In this document: positions 25,817 through 38,028 of the stretch, piece after piece
Position numbering within the stretch: position 1 is the stretch's first letter
Layout of the letters: each line of letters starts with the position of its first letter
DNA from: Kappaphycus alvarezii
Taxonomy: Eukaryota > Rhodophyta > Florideophyceae > Gigartinales > Solieriaceae
Length of the DNA stretch: 64,000 nucleotides
NCBI GenBank assembly: GCA_002205965.3
Contig: NADL03000478.1
Span: 831,001 to 895,000, forward strand
Direction of reading: 5' to 3'
Made by a program: the position numbers and the translations under genes
Notes under the pieces: model-generated
Told to the model about the DNA's origin: nothing
Database searches by the model: none
Seen by the model: the letters and a program-made list of their open reading frames with translations, nothing else

Positions 25817-27144
25817 ATGGCACCATCCTCGTCACAGCCTCCCCTCTCCCTTGCTGCGGAAGCACTCCCGTCCTCTTCAGAGGCTGTCAATTCCTTGTAA
25901 ATCCTGTCTGACGTAGCTACATGGCGCGAATATGCAGTGAATAAATTCAGTGACGAAAATGACTACTTAACAGACGGAGAAGAAGATTCCCCATGATCAT
26001 TATTTGATGTCTTCTACGAATCAGGAGGATCAAACCATATCCAGAGCATGAATTACTTAGATGCGGCATAATTTCACAGCGTCTACACCTCTTTTTCGGA
26101 GATCATCACCAAAAAATACAACATCGGTCCGGGCAGAATGTCACAACACACGGCAAATACATGCTTTCATTATGCCGACTTTTCTAAAACATGGAGGGCA
26201 ATGGGAAATCGTGGCTAAAGTTTTCGATCTGAAAGGTCCTAAAATTTGAGGGAATGATAACAAACTTCATCGAAATGATTTCCGATAAGCTTTATCAAGC
26301 ATTGGTTTGCGGCCATGAGTCCGTTTTCTCTTACAGAAATTTGCTGAAATGCAGAAAAAAATTTCTTCATTTTCCATTTACATGTTACGTCACAGATGTA
26401 AAGTTTCAGCAGGTAAATGAACCAAGTGGAAATATGCAGGAGGACAAGGCCTATTTTAGCGGCAAGCACAAGCAGTATGGGTACTATGTCGAAGTAAGTG
26501 GTTGTCGAATGGGTTAGCACTAAACTGTTTTCTCCATCATCCTGGATCTGTGTCGGATTTAGAGATACTTCATCTTAATCTAGATTCCGTAAGCGTGCGT
26601 TACGCAAGAAAGGTAGCGATGAATCTGTGGTCAATATTGGGCTCTTCTGCGACAAATATCCAAATGACTGGGGTTTTGTCATGGAAAATGGTTACCAAGG
26701 TGCAGCGGAAAATATAAGGGCTGCTATTCCAAGAAAGAAGCCCAAAATGGGATATTAAGTAGGGATGAGGAGGCTAGGAATAAGAATATTTCCTCGGACC
26801 GCATCATACGCGAGAATTTTTTGGGTTTTATTTGTATTATATGTAATGTTGTCGGTACCAAGTGGCGTTGGAAAAAAAACAAGTATGATATGGGTTTTCG
26901 ATTGTGCGTGCCTCTTTCCATTATTCACATTAAAATGCACCCTTTGATGAGTAAAGATACCAGCCACCACAGGCGATTTAAAAAACGGCTCTACTCGTTT
27001 GGTGATGATATTTTTAAGAGTAGACAGCGCGTACAGGAGCGATATCGGAATAAGCGCCGCCGTCGAATATATTTGCAGTTTAGTCCGGAAAGTACGACGA
27101 TCGCCAGGTTGAATCCGAGTAATTATTCAAATAAACTTTATTGA
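25817..27144 (+). pseudogene. DDE_Tnp_4 (harbinger-type) transposase pseudogene
   Basis: A likely start at 25817 (MAPSSSQPPLSLAAEALP) is followed by two or more internal stops and several frame changes. The recognisable part begins near 26254. At 26395-26520 it reads DVKFQQVNEPSGNMQEDKAY and then FSGKHKQYGYYVEVS, matching the central DDE block of a family common in oomycetes and algae. From 26502 it gives HHPGSVSDLEI in a second frame. From about 26655 it gives CDKYPNDWGFVMENGYQGAA. From about 26757 it gives ISSDRIIRENFLG and later a KWRWKKNKYDM block, close to the family's ASDRxxVENFFGR and YRWDExxYD. Catalytic blocks survive, but reading frame does not. It is dead. Confidence 0.75.
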
Positions 27145-29038
27145 TGTTGCTTCCAATGTTTGGCGGGATGTTTTATCAGTTACTTGATTCTATACAAATT
27201 GAATAAATAATTAGATTAAATAAGGGTGGCAGCAAATGACACAGAATACGAGCCTGTGTTTTAAAATCTTTTTTCATTTAGCAAGTCATTGCGTGTTCAT
27301 TGAATCCTTGAGAGAGAGACCTAATGTGTAAAGACACACGAGGTAGACACACAGTACACTTGACAAGTAATTGCCACACTGTCTGCGTTACTTCCATGTA
27401 GTATTCAGCAGTATTCTGCAATACTTCAATGGATACTCACCGGTAGTGTCGTTACATCAATGACCAAGAGCTGAAATTCCTTTTTGCTCTTGAATGTTCT
27501 GTATTAATAAGAGTACTGTTTGTGATGATGCTGAAGTTAGGAATTGCATGGAAGTTTTCAAGAGCGTGTAGTTTCCTTGCTCACCAACGAAAAACGAGAG
27601 CTTTAATTCAGCGTCAGTAGAAAATGGGGTTAGAATGGGGTTAAATTAGGTTATATGAGGTCGTTTTCTCGATTTCGCAGGTAAAAAAGGGTTAATGCAA
27701 GTCAAAAGGGTTGAACGTACTACCAGTCCGTGCAGTAAGCACCGAAAGTATGGTTTGTGGGGTTCACGGAAAATAGTGTGTGTGGGAGTTTACTTGATTA
27801 GGTTGTTATGGATTAGTATGGGTTAGCCTTTGGAGAAATATTTGGAGATTTGGTTACATTTTAGACGTTTCGCAAATTTTAAATGTGGATAACTTTTCAA
27901 AAGGTCATATTTGCACTGCTGCAGTATACTCCGACATAACCTTTGCCCTGATGCTGGGCGAATACCCAATTCGCGCTGGAAGAGGATGACAGAACGTTTT
28001 TTTCTAAATACAGATTCACCAGAACCGAAATAATTACCAAGCTGGTGCCATTCGTCGGGTGGGGTAACATAAGCCTGACATGGGCAGTTTCCGGGCTGAA
28101 TCCACCTGGTTGGCCGCCAGAGAGTGCTGCATCGGTGGCGCCCGGCGCTGTGGGGCTGCGTAAATGAGCCACTGAATCAGCTGCCAACTCATGAGATCTT
28201 TCTCGAGGGGACTCCCGAAATTCCGCCATGGCTGCGAAGTGAGGTCAGGCTGACTTTTCAACGAGTTAAAGGGCTTTCTAAACGCAATCGGAAACCTATT
28301 TGTAGGATAACTGCGCACAGCAAAAAAGGAAGCACTTATGTAAATTTTCCCTTGAAACAGTGTACCGTACTGTGCACCATACGCGCATACGCGCCAATTT
28401 TCGAGCTCATTGAAGTCCCCGCGTTCAGCGTACAGAACGTACCGATTGCAGTTGCAGTCTCACATACGTAGACAAAAGCCCGGTCATAACGTGCGCCAAT
28501 TTCGTTTTCGTTGATCATATTTCGCCTAACTGTCGAAGCCACTTTACGATAAAATGTAATATTCAAATTCATTTCGTTACTTAAGTCGAAGTTACCACAT
28601 ACCGTATGGCTGGCAAATTTCGTTAAAATATGGTAAGTTGTCAATTATCAACCACAACTGTACCATATCTTAAGTATTCAAAACTAATTTTGTAGCGACT
28701 TCACAGTGTTGCACATACATATTACAGCGATAAAAAACAAAAGTTCATATCTTAACGAAATTTGGCTTTGCTTAAACTCTCTCATAGTGGGATTTCTAAC
28801 CCAGTATCGCAATTAGCAACTAGCAATTGCAGTAACTTGATTGTCTACACGTACTTGAGGTCTCAAAGAGCTGATCTAATCTTTTGCCAACAATTGCCTT
28901 TTTAGGCAACCGACCATATCTTTCAAATATTAAATCACCCAACATTCCCCCTTGTAGGCTGCAATTTTCGATCACTCACCATTGTACTGCACAGTAGATG
29001 GAAGAAGTTTAATGCGTTCAGTATCTACAGATACACGA
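27145..29038. other. No gene recognised
   Basis: No supported coding frame. The frames at 27897-28644 overlap on both strands and show no domain. The stretch separates the transposon-rich left part from the gene island. Confidence 0.5.
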
Positions 29039-29105
29039 ACTGTACAGTACAGTACTGTACTGACAGTACACAGTATTTGTACGGAGGTTTATACAGTACT
29101 GTACA
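29039..29105. repeat. CAGTA/TACTG inverted pentamer cluster
   Basis: Runs of CAGTA switch to TACTG in the middle, so the core CAGTACAGTACTGTACTG is a perfect 18-base palindrome able to form a hairpin. A second block lies at 29171-29191. It sits about 360 bp upstream of the symplekin start codon. Confidence 0.8.
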
Positions 29106-29462
29106 CCTCATTCTCCTAGGAGGAAGAAGGAAGAATGACGCTTTATTGTTTGTCGACGAGTCCGCACTACTGTACAGTATACCGTACAGTACAGGACCTC
29201 GGGTTCTGCTAAACGGACAAAGTTTCAAAAAAAATTTCTCAAGAACCGTAAATTATTACAAAAACCAAAATAAAGAGTAACTGTAATTTACCGAAGCACA
29301 TTACAGAAAAAGTCGAGATGGAAATTGTTACGTACAGTATTAACTTCTTAGGCTGCATGAAACCATTGCGCGGCGACCATCGAAAACGCATGCTAGCGCC
29401 GTCGGCAAGATTGCTAGCTGTTCGCCTCTTCCCCGCCGCCTGCCGCACCATAACCTGCAGCC

Positions 29463-32400
29463 ATGTCTTCGGCGGACATCGCTCTACAGCGCGCACATGC
29501 TTATCTCAATGATTACCGAGACAGTACTACCGACATTGCCCGTTTCGAGGCGTTGGACGCAGCTCGCTCTTCTCTGCTTGACGCACGAAGAGCACGAGCA
29601 TCTACTTCGCATCTAATTCCACTGTTCTCCGGTATCTGTTCTGCAGCCGCTGCGGATTCCTCGTATCAAGTTCGCACTGTTCTTCTGCAGGCTTGTGAGG
29701 ATAACTGTCTCCGTGATATGAGTTCCTTCGCTCCGGCAGCCACGTCGTTTCTGATCAGGGCTTTGCACGACGATCATATGATTGTTGCCACCCGCGGTGT
29801 TCGAGCGTTGACAACATTGTTTCGAAAGTTGCTTGGGTTCGTTGTGTCGAGAGGGGTGGGGAGGGAGGTGGTCTATTTAAGGAAGCCGCCCTCTCTCTGT
29901 GGTTACAAATGCAGCAAAAGGCTGTCAGCTACATTCATGCTCAGGATGAAGGTTTGAGAAAAGCTGCAATCAAATTTGCCGAAACAGTGGTTCTGGCGTT
30001 GAGTTTCTCAGGCAGTGCCGGGTCCCCAGATCATTTCACTCTCGATTTCTTGCTTAAGAAGGGTTCACAGTGTCCTCTTCTGGATCCCCGGGCATTGGAG
30101 GAAGAAGGTATTCGGTGCGTCAAATCGATAGGCCAGTTTATGCTTGATAGTATTGAAGGCAAGGTACTCACTGTGAAACCAGCAGGAGGGGAAACCGTGC
30201 GAGGACTTCCGCCTGCGTCTTTCATGACTGCCGTTTCAGTGCTTGGCAACCTTGTGCGAAGACGGCGCAAAATTATAGAGTTTACCCTTCCACCATTTCT
30301 GAGTGCCGTCGCGGCACTTGTGGGTGCAAGGAACGCAGGGAATATTGGCAACAATGCCTTTCACAATCTAACAGATGGTCAGAAGCTAAGCATCATCTCA
30401 GTTTTGCGCTTCAACATGTTTGCGCTGCGCCCTTATCCACACTTAAGAAGCGGCAGGGTGGGGGCGGACATTGCCCAAGCCATGAATGATCTTGCAATTT
30501 ATGAGAAAGCAGAGGAGGCGAGGCGCAAAGAAAGAGCTGCGAAGGCTCTTGAGAGAGAGCGCGCTCAGAATGCTGCTACTATCACCGCTGCGAAGACGGA
30601 AGTGCACCGGGTTCCGCACACATTGCAATTTCCGCCATCACAGAAACGTCCGCGAACGCACGAACCGTCGCTGCCTTGGCCCAGGCTCCCGCCGAAAGAG
30701 GCTCTTTCACTGTCTCAAACCATCATTCAGAGTATGCCACCCCAGGAAGTGGTAAATTTTATTATGACTAGACTTCTCCTCAATATCCCACCCGCCGAGA
30801 CGATCCCAGGCGCGCGACGAGCGAGCAAAAGACCCCCTACGTCGAGCCAAAGCGTGGCACAGGAGCCAGCCGTGAAGAAGCCTAGATCATCCCGCTTTGC
30901 AGCTAAAGATTCGACTCGTCCGGTTTCCGAAGTATCTGCAGCCCCAGTGAAGAAAGTGGCCGTGGTGCGAAAGATAGCGCCACCGGTTGTCCCTGCTAGG
31001 CTTTCTACAACAGCCAGGCAGAAGTTGATCGTCTTCTGTGGTCGAAGAATACTGCGCATGGAGAAACGAGCAGTATCCAGCGGCACCGGGCCCCTCAGAA
31101 TCCAACTGTTAGCCCGTCTGTTGGCTAAATTCGCCATAACAGAGGGCGAAATTTTCTCGAATTTTTGTGAGGAAGCCTGCGGGTTCATCGCCGGCGATTT
31201 CGTGCAGAACATTTCCATTGCACAGGCATGGCTGTTCTCACTACTGTGTGAAGGGGAGTTACGGGCACTCTCTCCTTCGACAGCAGCAAATGGTCATGAA
31301 CATGCAGGAAATTTCGCAGACAAGAAGGTGAAGCTAGATGTCCAAGATGCACAGCCTGTTGACGGAAACTTGACCATACCCGCAAAGTCAGAATCTGAGC
31401 TCCAGCAAAGCACGGTTGCTCCAGAAGAGACCGCAAAGACTAAGAAACTAGAACCACCTGATGAAATGGGCACTTCAGAGCAGGTATTGAACGGTTCTAA
31501 AGAGCAAATGCAGATCTCAACTGCAAAGGATGAAAAATCTGAAGTAACAACAAATGAAGAATTTGCGGGAAATGAACCAGACCTCGCGGGGGAGCCTCCG
31601 GATGCAGTCGTTTCTAGTCCTGAGGAAGTCAAGGAAACTAGCGGTCACTGTCAAAAGAAACAGGAGGATGTGGAGATGGAGGAAGAGGAAGCGGACGAGC
31701 ATGAACCATTCGTTCAAAATACGGCGTACGACAGAATTTTTGGACGAATTCTTAAACTTATCTTCCAGAAATATCCGGAAGCAGATGACCTGCACTCTAT
31801 GTTTCTTGTCGATGCACCCGTCATTCCAACTGATACATGGGAAACCATTAGAGAGACGTGCGCAGATCCTTCCAGGATGAAACTGGGACTGTATATATTG
31901 CGAGAGGTCGTTCTGAAGCGTCCCGGTATTGATCGATGGACTGCTCTCTCAATGCTGCTTAAATTTTGCCGCAGTGACGATGAAGCCTTAAAAGGTCCTG
32001 CCATACGGCTTGTGGCAAACACGATATTCACTGAGAGCGTTGGTGAATTACCAAATGCGATTGAGAAGCATGCAGAGGAAGCCCTACGTAATACCGCACA
32101 GAGTTTTTCTGACACTCCTGAGGAGAATGACTTGAGTCGATTAGAGCGTGACTCAACACTTCTAACAGCGCTTTGTGGACAAAAGCCCGAGCTTCTGTCA
32201 AAACTTGCGGCTCAGTACTTGAATGCACCGCGGAGGGCGAAAGGGGTTTTGCTCTCGCGCGCTAGAGAACTTGCCGTTCACTTGGGCATGGCAACACCAC
32301 CACTTGTTAAGCTCATCGGTGCAAAACTTCTCGACACACGATCTGTTGGGGAGTCACTCACGAAATTGACAGATGGGCTTGAGGAAATGGCACTCGAAAT

Positions 32401-33190
32401 GCTGAGAGCCGTTGTGAAAAAGCATGGAAAGCCATCGAATGATGTTGTTCAAGCAGCACAGGATCGTTATGAATGCAGTGGAAATATTGGCTTTATCATC
32501 GCTGTTTTGCCTGGACTTCAGAAAGAAGATCTGTTGCGGTATCTGAAGCCACTTGTGACCCAGGCACCTTCGAGCACAGAGAAAACAGTTTCTGGAAAGG
32601 AAGGAGCGCCGCAAGAGGACGGCGCGAAGACGGTCAGTTTCAAGGAAATCATTGGGTCAATTATGAGTAATCGATCCCCGGCACTGTCTGCAGCTGAACT
32701 GCTGATCGAATTGCACAACATTGAGCCGACTGCGGCAGTAAGTAATGCAATTCGAGCTTGCTTTGAACTCAAGTCTGTATACAAGCAAGAAGCTATTGCT
32801 CAAGCTTTGCAGCAATTGATCGAGAAGACCGTAGTGCCAGACTTGTTTATGCGCACGGTACACCTGGCGCGCATCTTTTTTCCAGAGATGGAAAAATATT
32901 TAACTGGCACTGTGATGATCCAGTTGAATGAGAAGCAAGTATGGAAGAATGAGCTGGTATGGGAAGGGTATCTTCGATACTGCGCTGAAGTTAAAGAGAA
33001 ATCACTAAAGATTCTTTTGAGCCTGCCTGTCTCGCAGCTAGCGGATGCACTTGAGAGGCAGGAAGCGCTGAGAACTGTTTTCAGAGAACTGATTGCTAAC
33101 CCGAAGAATCTCAGGAAAGTGAAGATCAAGGTACAGCACAAGAGAGTAATCCAAGCTGCTCTCAGCGAACATCCTGACAACGCCTCTTGA
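29463..33190 (+). CDS. SYMPK: Symplekin (CPSF scaffold), one frameshift
   Basis: Symplekin (Pta1 in yeast, ESP4-like in plants) is the nuclear scaffold that joins CPSF and CstF in mRNA 3' end cleavage and polyadenylation. The N-terminal HEAT region begins MSSADIALQRAHAYLND. In the second frame it continues SLWLQMQQKAVSYIHAQDEG, then AIKFAETVVLALS, then LDPRALEEEGIRCVKS. A low-complexity linker follows, including an acidic stretch (EMEEEEADEHEP) near 31.7 kb. The Symplekin_C domain lies at about 32500-33140, with LSAAELLIELHNIE, SVYKQEAIAQALQQLIEKTV, PDLFMRTVHLARIFFPEM and KQVWKNELVWEGYLRYC. The joined length of about 1240 residues is close to animal symplekin. The two frames (29463-29957 and 29909-33190) join at the AAA run 29825-29827, where one extra A restores the reading. 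An intron there is less likely. No other break is visible. Confidence 0.93.
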
Positions 33191-35197
33191 AGTGTTGCAT
33201 GATGAAACGCGAAATGGCGTCGCGTGCAAGTGTATCAAGAGAGTCGTAAGAGTCGTGTCATAAGCGAGGACTGGTTGTTCGCTATGGCTGACATGCGCGT
33301 ATTATGCATGTGGCAGGGAGTCTATCTTGTACATCTGTTGTTTCGTAAACCCCTGAGGATTAGGGATCGCCTTCGCATAGAGGACTAGCGAGCAGTTGTA
33401 AGAAGGCACGGGTCTAGTGTACAATCCTTTAACTCTATTATGCCATTTGTAACAAGGCAAAGACTACAGCCTTGGAACATTTGCTTTTAGTGATAGTGCT
33501 GAGGGTGCGGCATGGGGAGCGTTCAGCTGCTATATTCTTCGCGGGCAATATCCCTACAAACTTTTTGTGTCTAGTTCCATCAAAGTGCGTGTGGGACGCC
33601 CTGGCTGAAAGGACATTTTCTCGCGGATAGGAAGGTGAATAGTAGCCGGGGCTTCCATGGGCAGTACGAAAGGAGCGTGTGCTCATTCAGAACCGTCGTT
33701 GTGCGTAAGAAGCGGGCGGCTAGTGTATAAAACGGGAGAGGGAAATTCGTCCAACTTGCGGAAAGTCTTCAAAGTCGGAGAGACTTAGGATCTAGCAGAC
33801 TTTGCGCGCATAATGAAGAAGCTTTTCAGCGTCGGTGAGGTCAAAAGCGCTTGATGAGGCTCGAGCTGCAAGTAGGATATAAGTGCAAATGGAAGAGCTT
33901 GCACTGTGAGAGTTAAGTTGGGGCAGAGAAAGGGACGCCAGTGGAGGCACCGGGGCGATGTGCAAGGAATGTAGCGGGGCGGAGGGATGACAAGAAAAAG
34001 AGGGGAATGTTGAGCTGCTCTGTTATGAGCGTTTGGCACGCTTTGTCGAACAAGAATCTTCAACTTTACGGCGTCAGTGATCCGACAAACCCACGCGTAC
34101 TGCCCTTCCACATATCATGGAGAAATACGCTACTCTCTCTGGCACCCTCCCCTCTCAATTGCCACAGGAGGTCTCAAAATCAAAGCGTTCCTCTCGGCGC
34201 AAATAACGGCAACCTCACGTGCGTTTCATAGAGACCCTCTTTAACTACCTGGACCGTTGTTCTACCGATTCCTATTGCACGCAAAGTGCTTGCCGCTTCA
34301 GCGACTCCGTTTGTAAAGTACAGTACAATATCTGTATCGCTTTGTACCCTCCCTTTAGTTCAAAAAAACTTTGTTTTCGCTCTTCTCGGCGCCCGCTTTG
34401 CCCCGCGGCGGGCGCCGGACCGATGTTCGTTCGCATGTCCTTGCGGTGGCACAAACCTGACTCGAGATCTCTCGCTGCACCGTTGTTGTCGATGGCTATT
34501 TCGAGTGGACTGTCGTCCCGAGCTCTCCGCGCATGTGGAACGACCTGGGAACGGCGTGTAGGGACGGCTCTTCCACCCGCGCACGGTTTACAAAGTTTGC
34601 TATTTCCTCTCGCTTTTCAACCTCTGTATTCGTTACAGTCTTCGAGGGAACATGGACTGTGCAGCCCTTTGAGTCCGTCGCCAAGTTCGTTCGTCCAGAG
34701 TTTTCTTCGTTGGGTTTGTCGTCGTCTGTAGGCGGTCATGCTTACAGTACAAGTTTTTCCAGCTGTCTAGAGAAGTCGTATCCAGATGGTGGAATTTTCT
34801 TCTGGTTACCCCTTTGTTGTGGTCGGAGTGGATCCATAGTTCAGCCGTCGCCTCCAGATGATGTTTAGTCTAGTGTGACCCTCTTCCCACATGGTTCAGG
34901 TTTCCGAACACATTACGGTTCTCCCTTCTGGTACTACTCTACGGTGGAACTGCAATTGTTTCAAGTGCTGCTCTGGTTGGAAAATACTGTGACGAGGTAT
35001 GTTTTGCAGGGCTGTAAATAACCAACTGTAAGGCGCACTCTATTGCATGAAATGGATCAATGAACTCGACGGACATATTAACTACAGTACTGTAGATGAC
35101 CTTCGCCGACGCTCCTAACCAACTCTGCATCCACTCCGAACTCTCCTGATAATCCACCCGCGGCCATTGCCACCGCCTTTATTTCTCTACTTTCAGG
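33191..35197. other. Intergenic between symplekin and UTP18
   Basis: Two kilobases without a supported gene. Several overlapping frames at 34219-34868 look compositional. One gives RCTVVVDGYFEW, which recalls the SRAP/HMCES motif, but nothing else of that family follows. The last bases before the UTP18 start read TTTCAGGATGG, so an intron ending in the 5' UTR is possible. Confidence 0.5.
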
Positions 35198-36739
35198 ATG
35201 GAGCGGCCCTTATTCATCGAAGACCGCGAAGGTGCAGACCTCGAGGCCGAGGAGACCGATCAAATTGATCCCGCCAATGTACGCATTGCTTCTCTCCCCA
35301 TGCATGAAGCATCCACCCTTTCCGCGGCGACAACCACCGCCACACGCAAGGCAGCCTGGGTAGATGAAGATGATTTGCATCATGCAGTAGACATCCGGAC
35401 ACTGAAGCGGCGGCGCAAACTGCGTCGGAAAATGGGTGAAACACATGTGACAGGGGGGGAGTATTCGCAACGCGTTCGCGAAATGTATGCTAAGAAACAA
35501 AAGGCTATGAACAGAGGGCCTGGTCTGTGGGCACAGCTGCCGTCGGAGAAAAAGTTGAAGCAGAGTGGTGATGATAGTGATAGTCACGGGTCTAGTGGTG
35601 AGGAGACGGAGGAGGAGGACCCGGATAGGGAGGGTAGGAATGCAGCAGTGCGAAACTTGTTGCAGACGACGCGGAAGATGGTGAATCGGCAACGGAATAT
35701 TAATGGGGCGTTTGAGCCGCGTGAGCTGGAGCCGTTGCAAGCTGGCGTGCTGGGAATTCGCCCCGTGTTGAATGCAAATGAGGAGGATCCCAACCAGAGC
35801 GAGGCAAGGTGTGTAGAGTTCCATCCGAGTGGCCGTCTGTTGTTGACAGCTGGGTTGGATAAGACTTTGCGAATTTTTCAGGTGGACGGAGAACGGAATG
35901 CAAAGATACAAGGGGTGCATTTGAAGGGCTTTCCGATTCATACAGCCAAGTTTACCGGTGATGGGACGCAGGTGGTGATGGCGGGGCGGCGACGGTTCTT
36001 GCAGCAATTGGATATGAATTCGGGGGCCGTTACGAAAATACATACGTTGGAGGGAGAGGTGGAAAAATCATGGGAACGATTCGAGGTGTCTGGGGATGGA
36101 CGGAAACTGGCGTTTTTGGGACAGCAGGGGAGGGTTTTGGTAGTGGGGAACGACACGAAAAGGGAGATTGGACAGGTGCGACTGAATGGACGATTGGCGG
36201 CTGTAGCGTTTCCCGGGGAGGGCGGTAACGAGAATCATTTGTACGGAGCGTCGGTTGATGGGGTGGTGTACTTGTGGGATCTGAGACGGATGAGATGCGT
36301 GGATCAGCATAGGGACGAGGGTGCGATTCATACGACATGCATGGGGGCGAGTGGGACGCATTATGCGCTGGGAAGTGATTCAGGAGTGGTAAATGTGTAT
36401 GGGACAGGGACAATGAAGGGAGGGGGTGCAGGGAGTTTCATGGGCGGGATACGGACGGAGAAACCGGAGAAGAGCTTTTTGAATTTGACGACTCAGATCG
36501 ATGAGGTGCGGTTCAACCATGATGGAAAGTTACTGGCTTTCAGCAGCCATGACAAGAAAAATGCGGTGCGCATTGCACATACACCGAGTATGACGGTATA
36601 TAGTAACTGGCCGTCGAAAAGATTCAATGTGCGCAGGGCGTGTTGCATGAGGTTTAGTCCAAACGGGGGCTACTTTGCGGTAGGTAATGATAAGGGTGAC
36701 GTTCGGTTGCTACGATTGAGCTCGTATGCGACGTCGTGA
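35198..36739 (+). CDS. UTP18: UTP18, U3 snoRNP/SSU processome WD40 protein
   Basis: UTP18 is a nucleolar WD40 subunit of the UTP-B part of the small-subunit processome, needed for early 18S rRNA processing. This is a complete 513-residue frame. An acidic/basic N-terminus (residues 1-190) carries DDLHHAVDIRTLKRRRKLRR and an acidic patch EETEEEDPDREG. The propeller starts near residue 205 with ARCVEFHPSGRLLLTAGLDK and TLRIFQVDGERNAKIQGVHL. It continues with GFPIHTAKFTGDGTQVVMAG, a hallmark of the family, then VDGVVYLWDLRRMRC, and ends FSPNGGYFAVGNDKGDVRLL. Length is close to the usual 550-600. The start ATG at 35198 is the first in the frame and is followed at once by conserved-looking acidic sequence. 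It is tail-to-tail with the minus-strand gene downstream. Confidence 0.95.
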   Translation: MERPLFIEDREGADLEAEETDQIDPANVRIASLPMHEASTLSAATTTATRKAAWVDEDDLHHAVDIRTLKRRRKLRRKMGETHVTGGEYSQRVREMYAKKQKAMNRGPGLWAQLPSEKKLKQSGDDSDSHGSSGEETEEEDPDREGRNAAVRNLLQTTRKMVNRQRNINGAFEPRELEPLQAGVLGIRPVLNANEEDPNQSEARCVEFHPSGRLLLTAGLDKTLRIFQVDGERNAKIQGVHLKGFPIHTAKFTGDGTQVVMAGRRRFLQQLDMNSGAVTKIHTLEGEVEKSWERFEVSGDGRKLAFLGQQGRVLVVGNDTKREIGQVRLNGRLAAVAFPGEGGNENHLYGASVDGVVYLWDLRRMRCVDQHRDEGAIHTTCMGASGTHYALGSDSGVVNVYGTGTMKGGGAGSFMGGIRTEKPEKSFLNLTTQIDEVRFNHDGKLLAFSSHDKKNAVRIAHTPSMTVYSNWPSKRFNVRRACCMRFSPNGGYFAVGNDKGDVRLLRLSSYATS

Positions 36740-36810
36740 TGAAAATTGCACTCAAGTAAAGCGGTAAACATGCTTGTGACGGTGTAGGATGGTTGGGAGG
36801 GGACGGGCGG

Positions 36811-37458
36811 TTACAGAGTTGAAGATGAGGGAGATTGGACGGTATTGACGGAGCGTTGAAGTAAGTTGTTACCACGGGCGAGCATGGTAGGGACGTGGCC
36901 TCGAATAATGGTACCAAGGCCACCGTAGAAAATGCGGGCCGGTAGGTTGGGGAGTGATTCTGTGACGCGGCGGACTTGGACACCTCCGAAACGTTTGAGG
37001 TATCGGACGAGTTTGCGGTGTTGAGGGGGGGAATCATTGATGGCAAGGCCGTAGACGTGTTTGATGCTTTGGTCGTTGGCATAGGCTAGGGCGGCGGTGA
37101 AGAGGATCATGCCGGGGGAGATGTAGAAGAGATTGGTCTGGGAGGAGGGGGTGGAAGCGCGGAAGGTTTCGATGTGGAGACGTTGGGTGGGGATGAGGAG
37201 ACCGGTTAGAGTGGCGATGGGAGTGTCGGGGGTGGGGGGGTGGAGAAGGGACAGGTTGAGGAACGGTCCTCGGGTGTTGTTTTGGAGGGTGTAACCGCGT
37301 TGGGAGATGAGATGGGAAATGGAGGAAAGGGTGGGGAGGGGAGATGCGGACATGGATGGAGGACGGAGGGGGGCAGTGTGGGGGTGATTTGGAAAGGGTG
37401 GGCGGCGCGGGGCTGGGGAGAGGGGGGATGGAGGAAGGAAGAGAGGGACTGTGGGCAT
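36811..37458 (-). CDS. GNAT-like protein of the plant/algal plastid family
   Basis: A 215-residue protein. A Pro/Ser-rich N-terminus of about 45 residues could be an organelle transit peptide; Met36 (MSASPLPTLSSISHL) is an alternative start. The body contains NLFYISPGMILFTAALAYAN and then KHVYGLAINDSPPQHRKLVR, and ends PARIFYGGLGTIIRGHVP. This matches a family of uncharacterised plant and algal proteins with an acetyltransferase-like fold (LLAIND-x-HxKLVRFYxRxGF, then a GGxGTxM-like block). The substrate is unknown. The stop codon lies 71 bp from that of UTP18, so the genes converge. It starts divergently from SLX9-like, about 570 bp away. The coding strand is strongly C-rich. No frameshift is needed. 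Confidence 0.7.
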   Translation of the reverse strand: MPTVPLFLPPSPLSPAPRRPPFPNHPHTAPLRPPSMSASPLPTLSSISHLISQRGYTLQNNTRGPFLNLSLLHPPTPDTPIATLTGLLIPTQRLHIETFRASTPSSQTNLFYISPGMILFTAALAYANDQSIKHVYGLAINDSPPQHRKLVRYLKRFGGVQVRRVTESLPNLPARIFYGGLGTIIRGHVPTMLARGNNLLQRSVNTVQSPSSSTL

Positions 37459-38028
37459 GGTTGGAATGGGTGTGAGGGTGGTGAAGAGCGGATGGTGGGG
37501 GAGATGGTAAAGGTGGCTGCGACGGCTTGGTTAAAGCCAATGCTTGAGGTGCGATTCAAGTACAGGAGTCTTATTTATTCTGCGTGCGCAGAGTGTGATC
37601 GATGAGGGTGCCTTGTTCATGCCTTGTTCAGTGCGTCATGCACTATCCGTGGAAACGAGATGACTAGAGGTAGATTCAAGCTCCTCAGTACCGCGTCGCC
37701 GTATATGTGTGGTCATAAATTCGTTGTAATCTCATGGTGCTATCTTTTCTGTGTTCTATGAGTGTTGCACTCGCCACTCGCCACCAACCTCCTCAGAACC
37801 CCATCCATGTTGCCAACGGCCTGCCGGATCCCTGGTAGGAAGAAGAGATGATTCCAGTGACCCTTTTCAGTTATCCCCATATCCACGCAAGGCCCTATTC
37901 GGCAGTACCATACTTGGATACTGCTTTGCACAGCACCCAAACCAGATCGCGGCAAATGACTTGACAAATTCCAAAAATACACACTCTTACTTTTGCATTA
38001 AAAAAAAAGGGACCTTCCGCCACCCATC

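Noticed and set aside
34460..34870. RCTVVVDGYFEW, similar to the RCxVPADGFYEW motif of SRAP/HMCES proteins
   Set aside because: No N-terminal MCGR and no downstream SRAP blocks in any frame. The region has equally long frames on both strands.
35210..36043. 277-codon minus-strand frame inside UTP18
   Set aside because: Shadow of the UTP18 coding frame; its composition is the complement of conserved WD40 codons.
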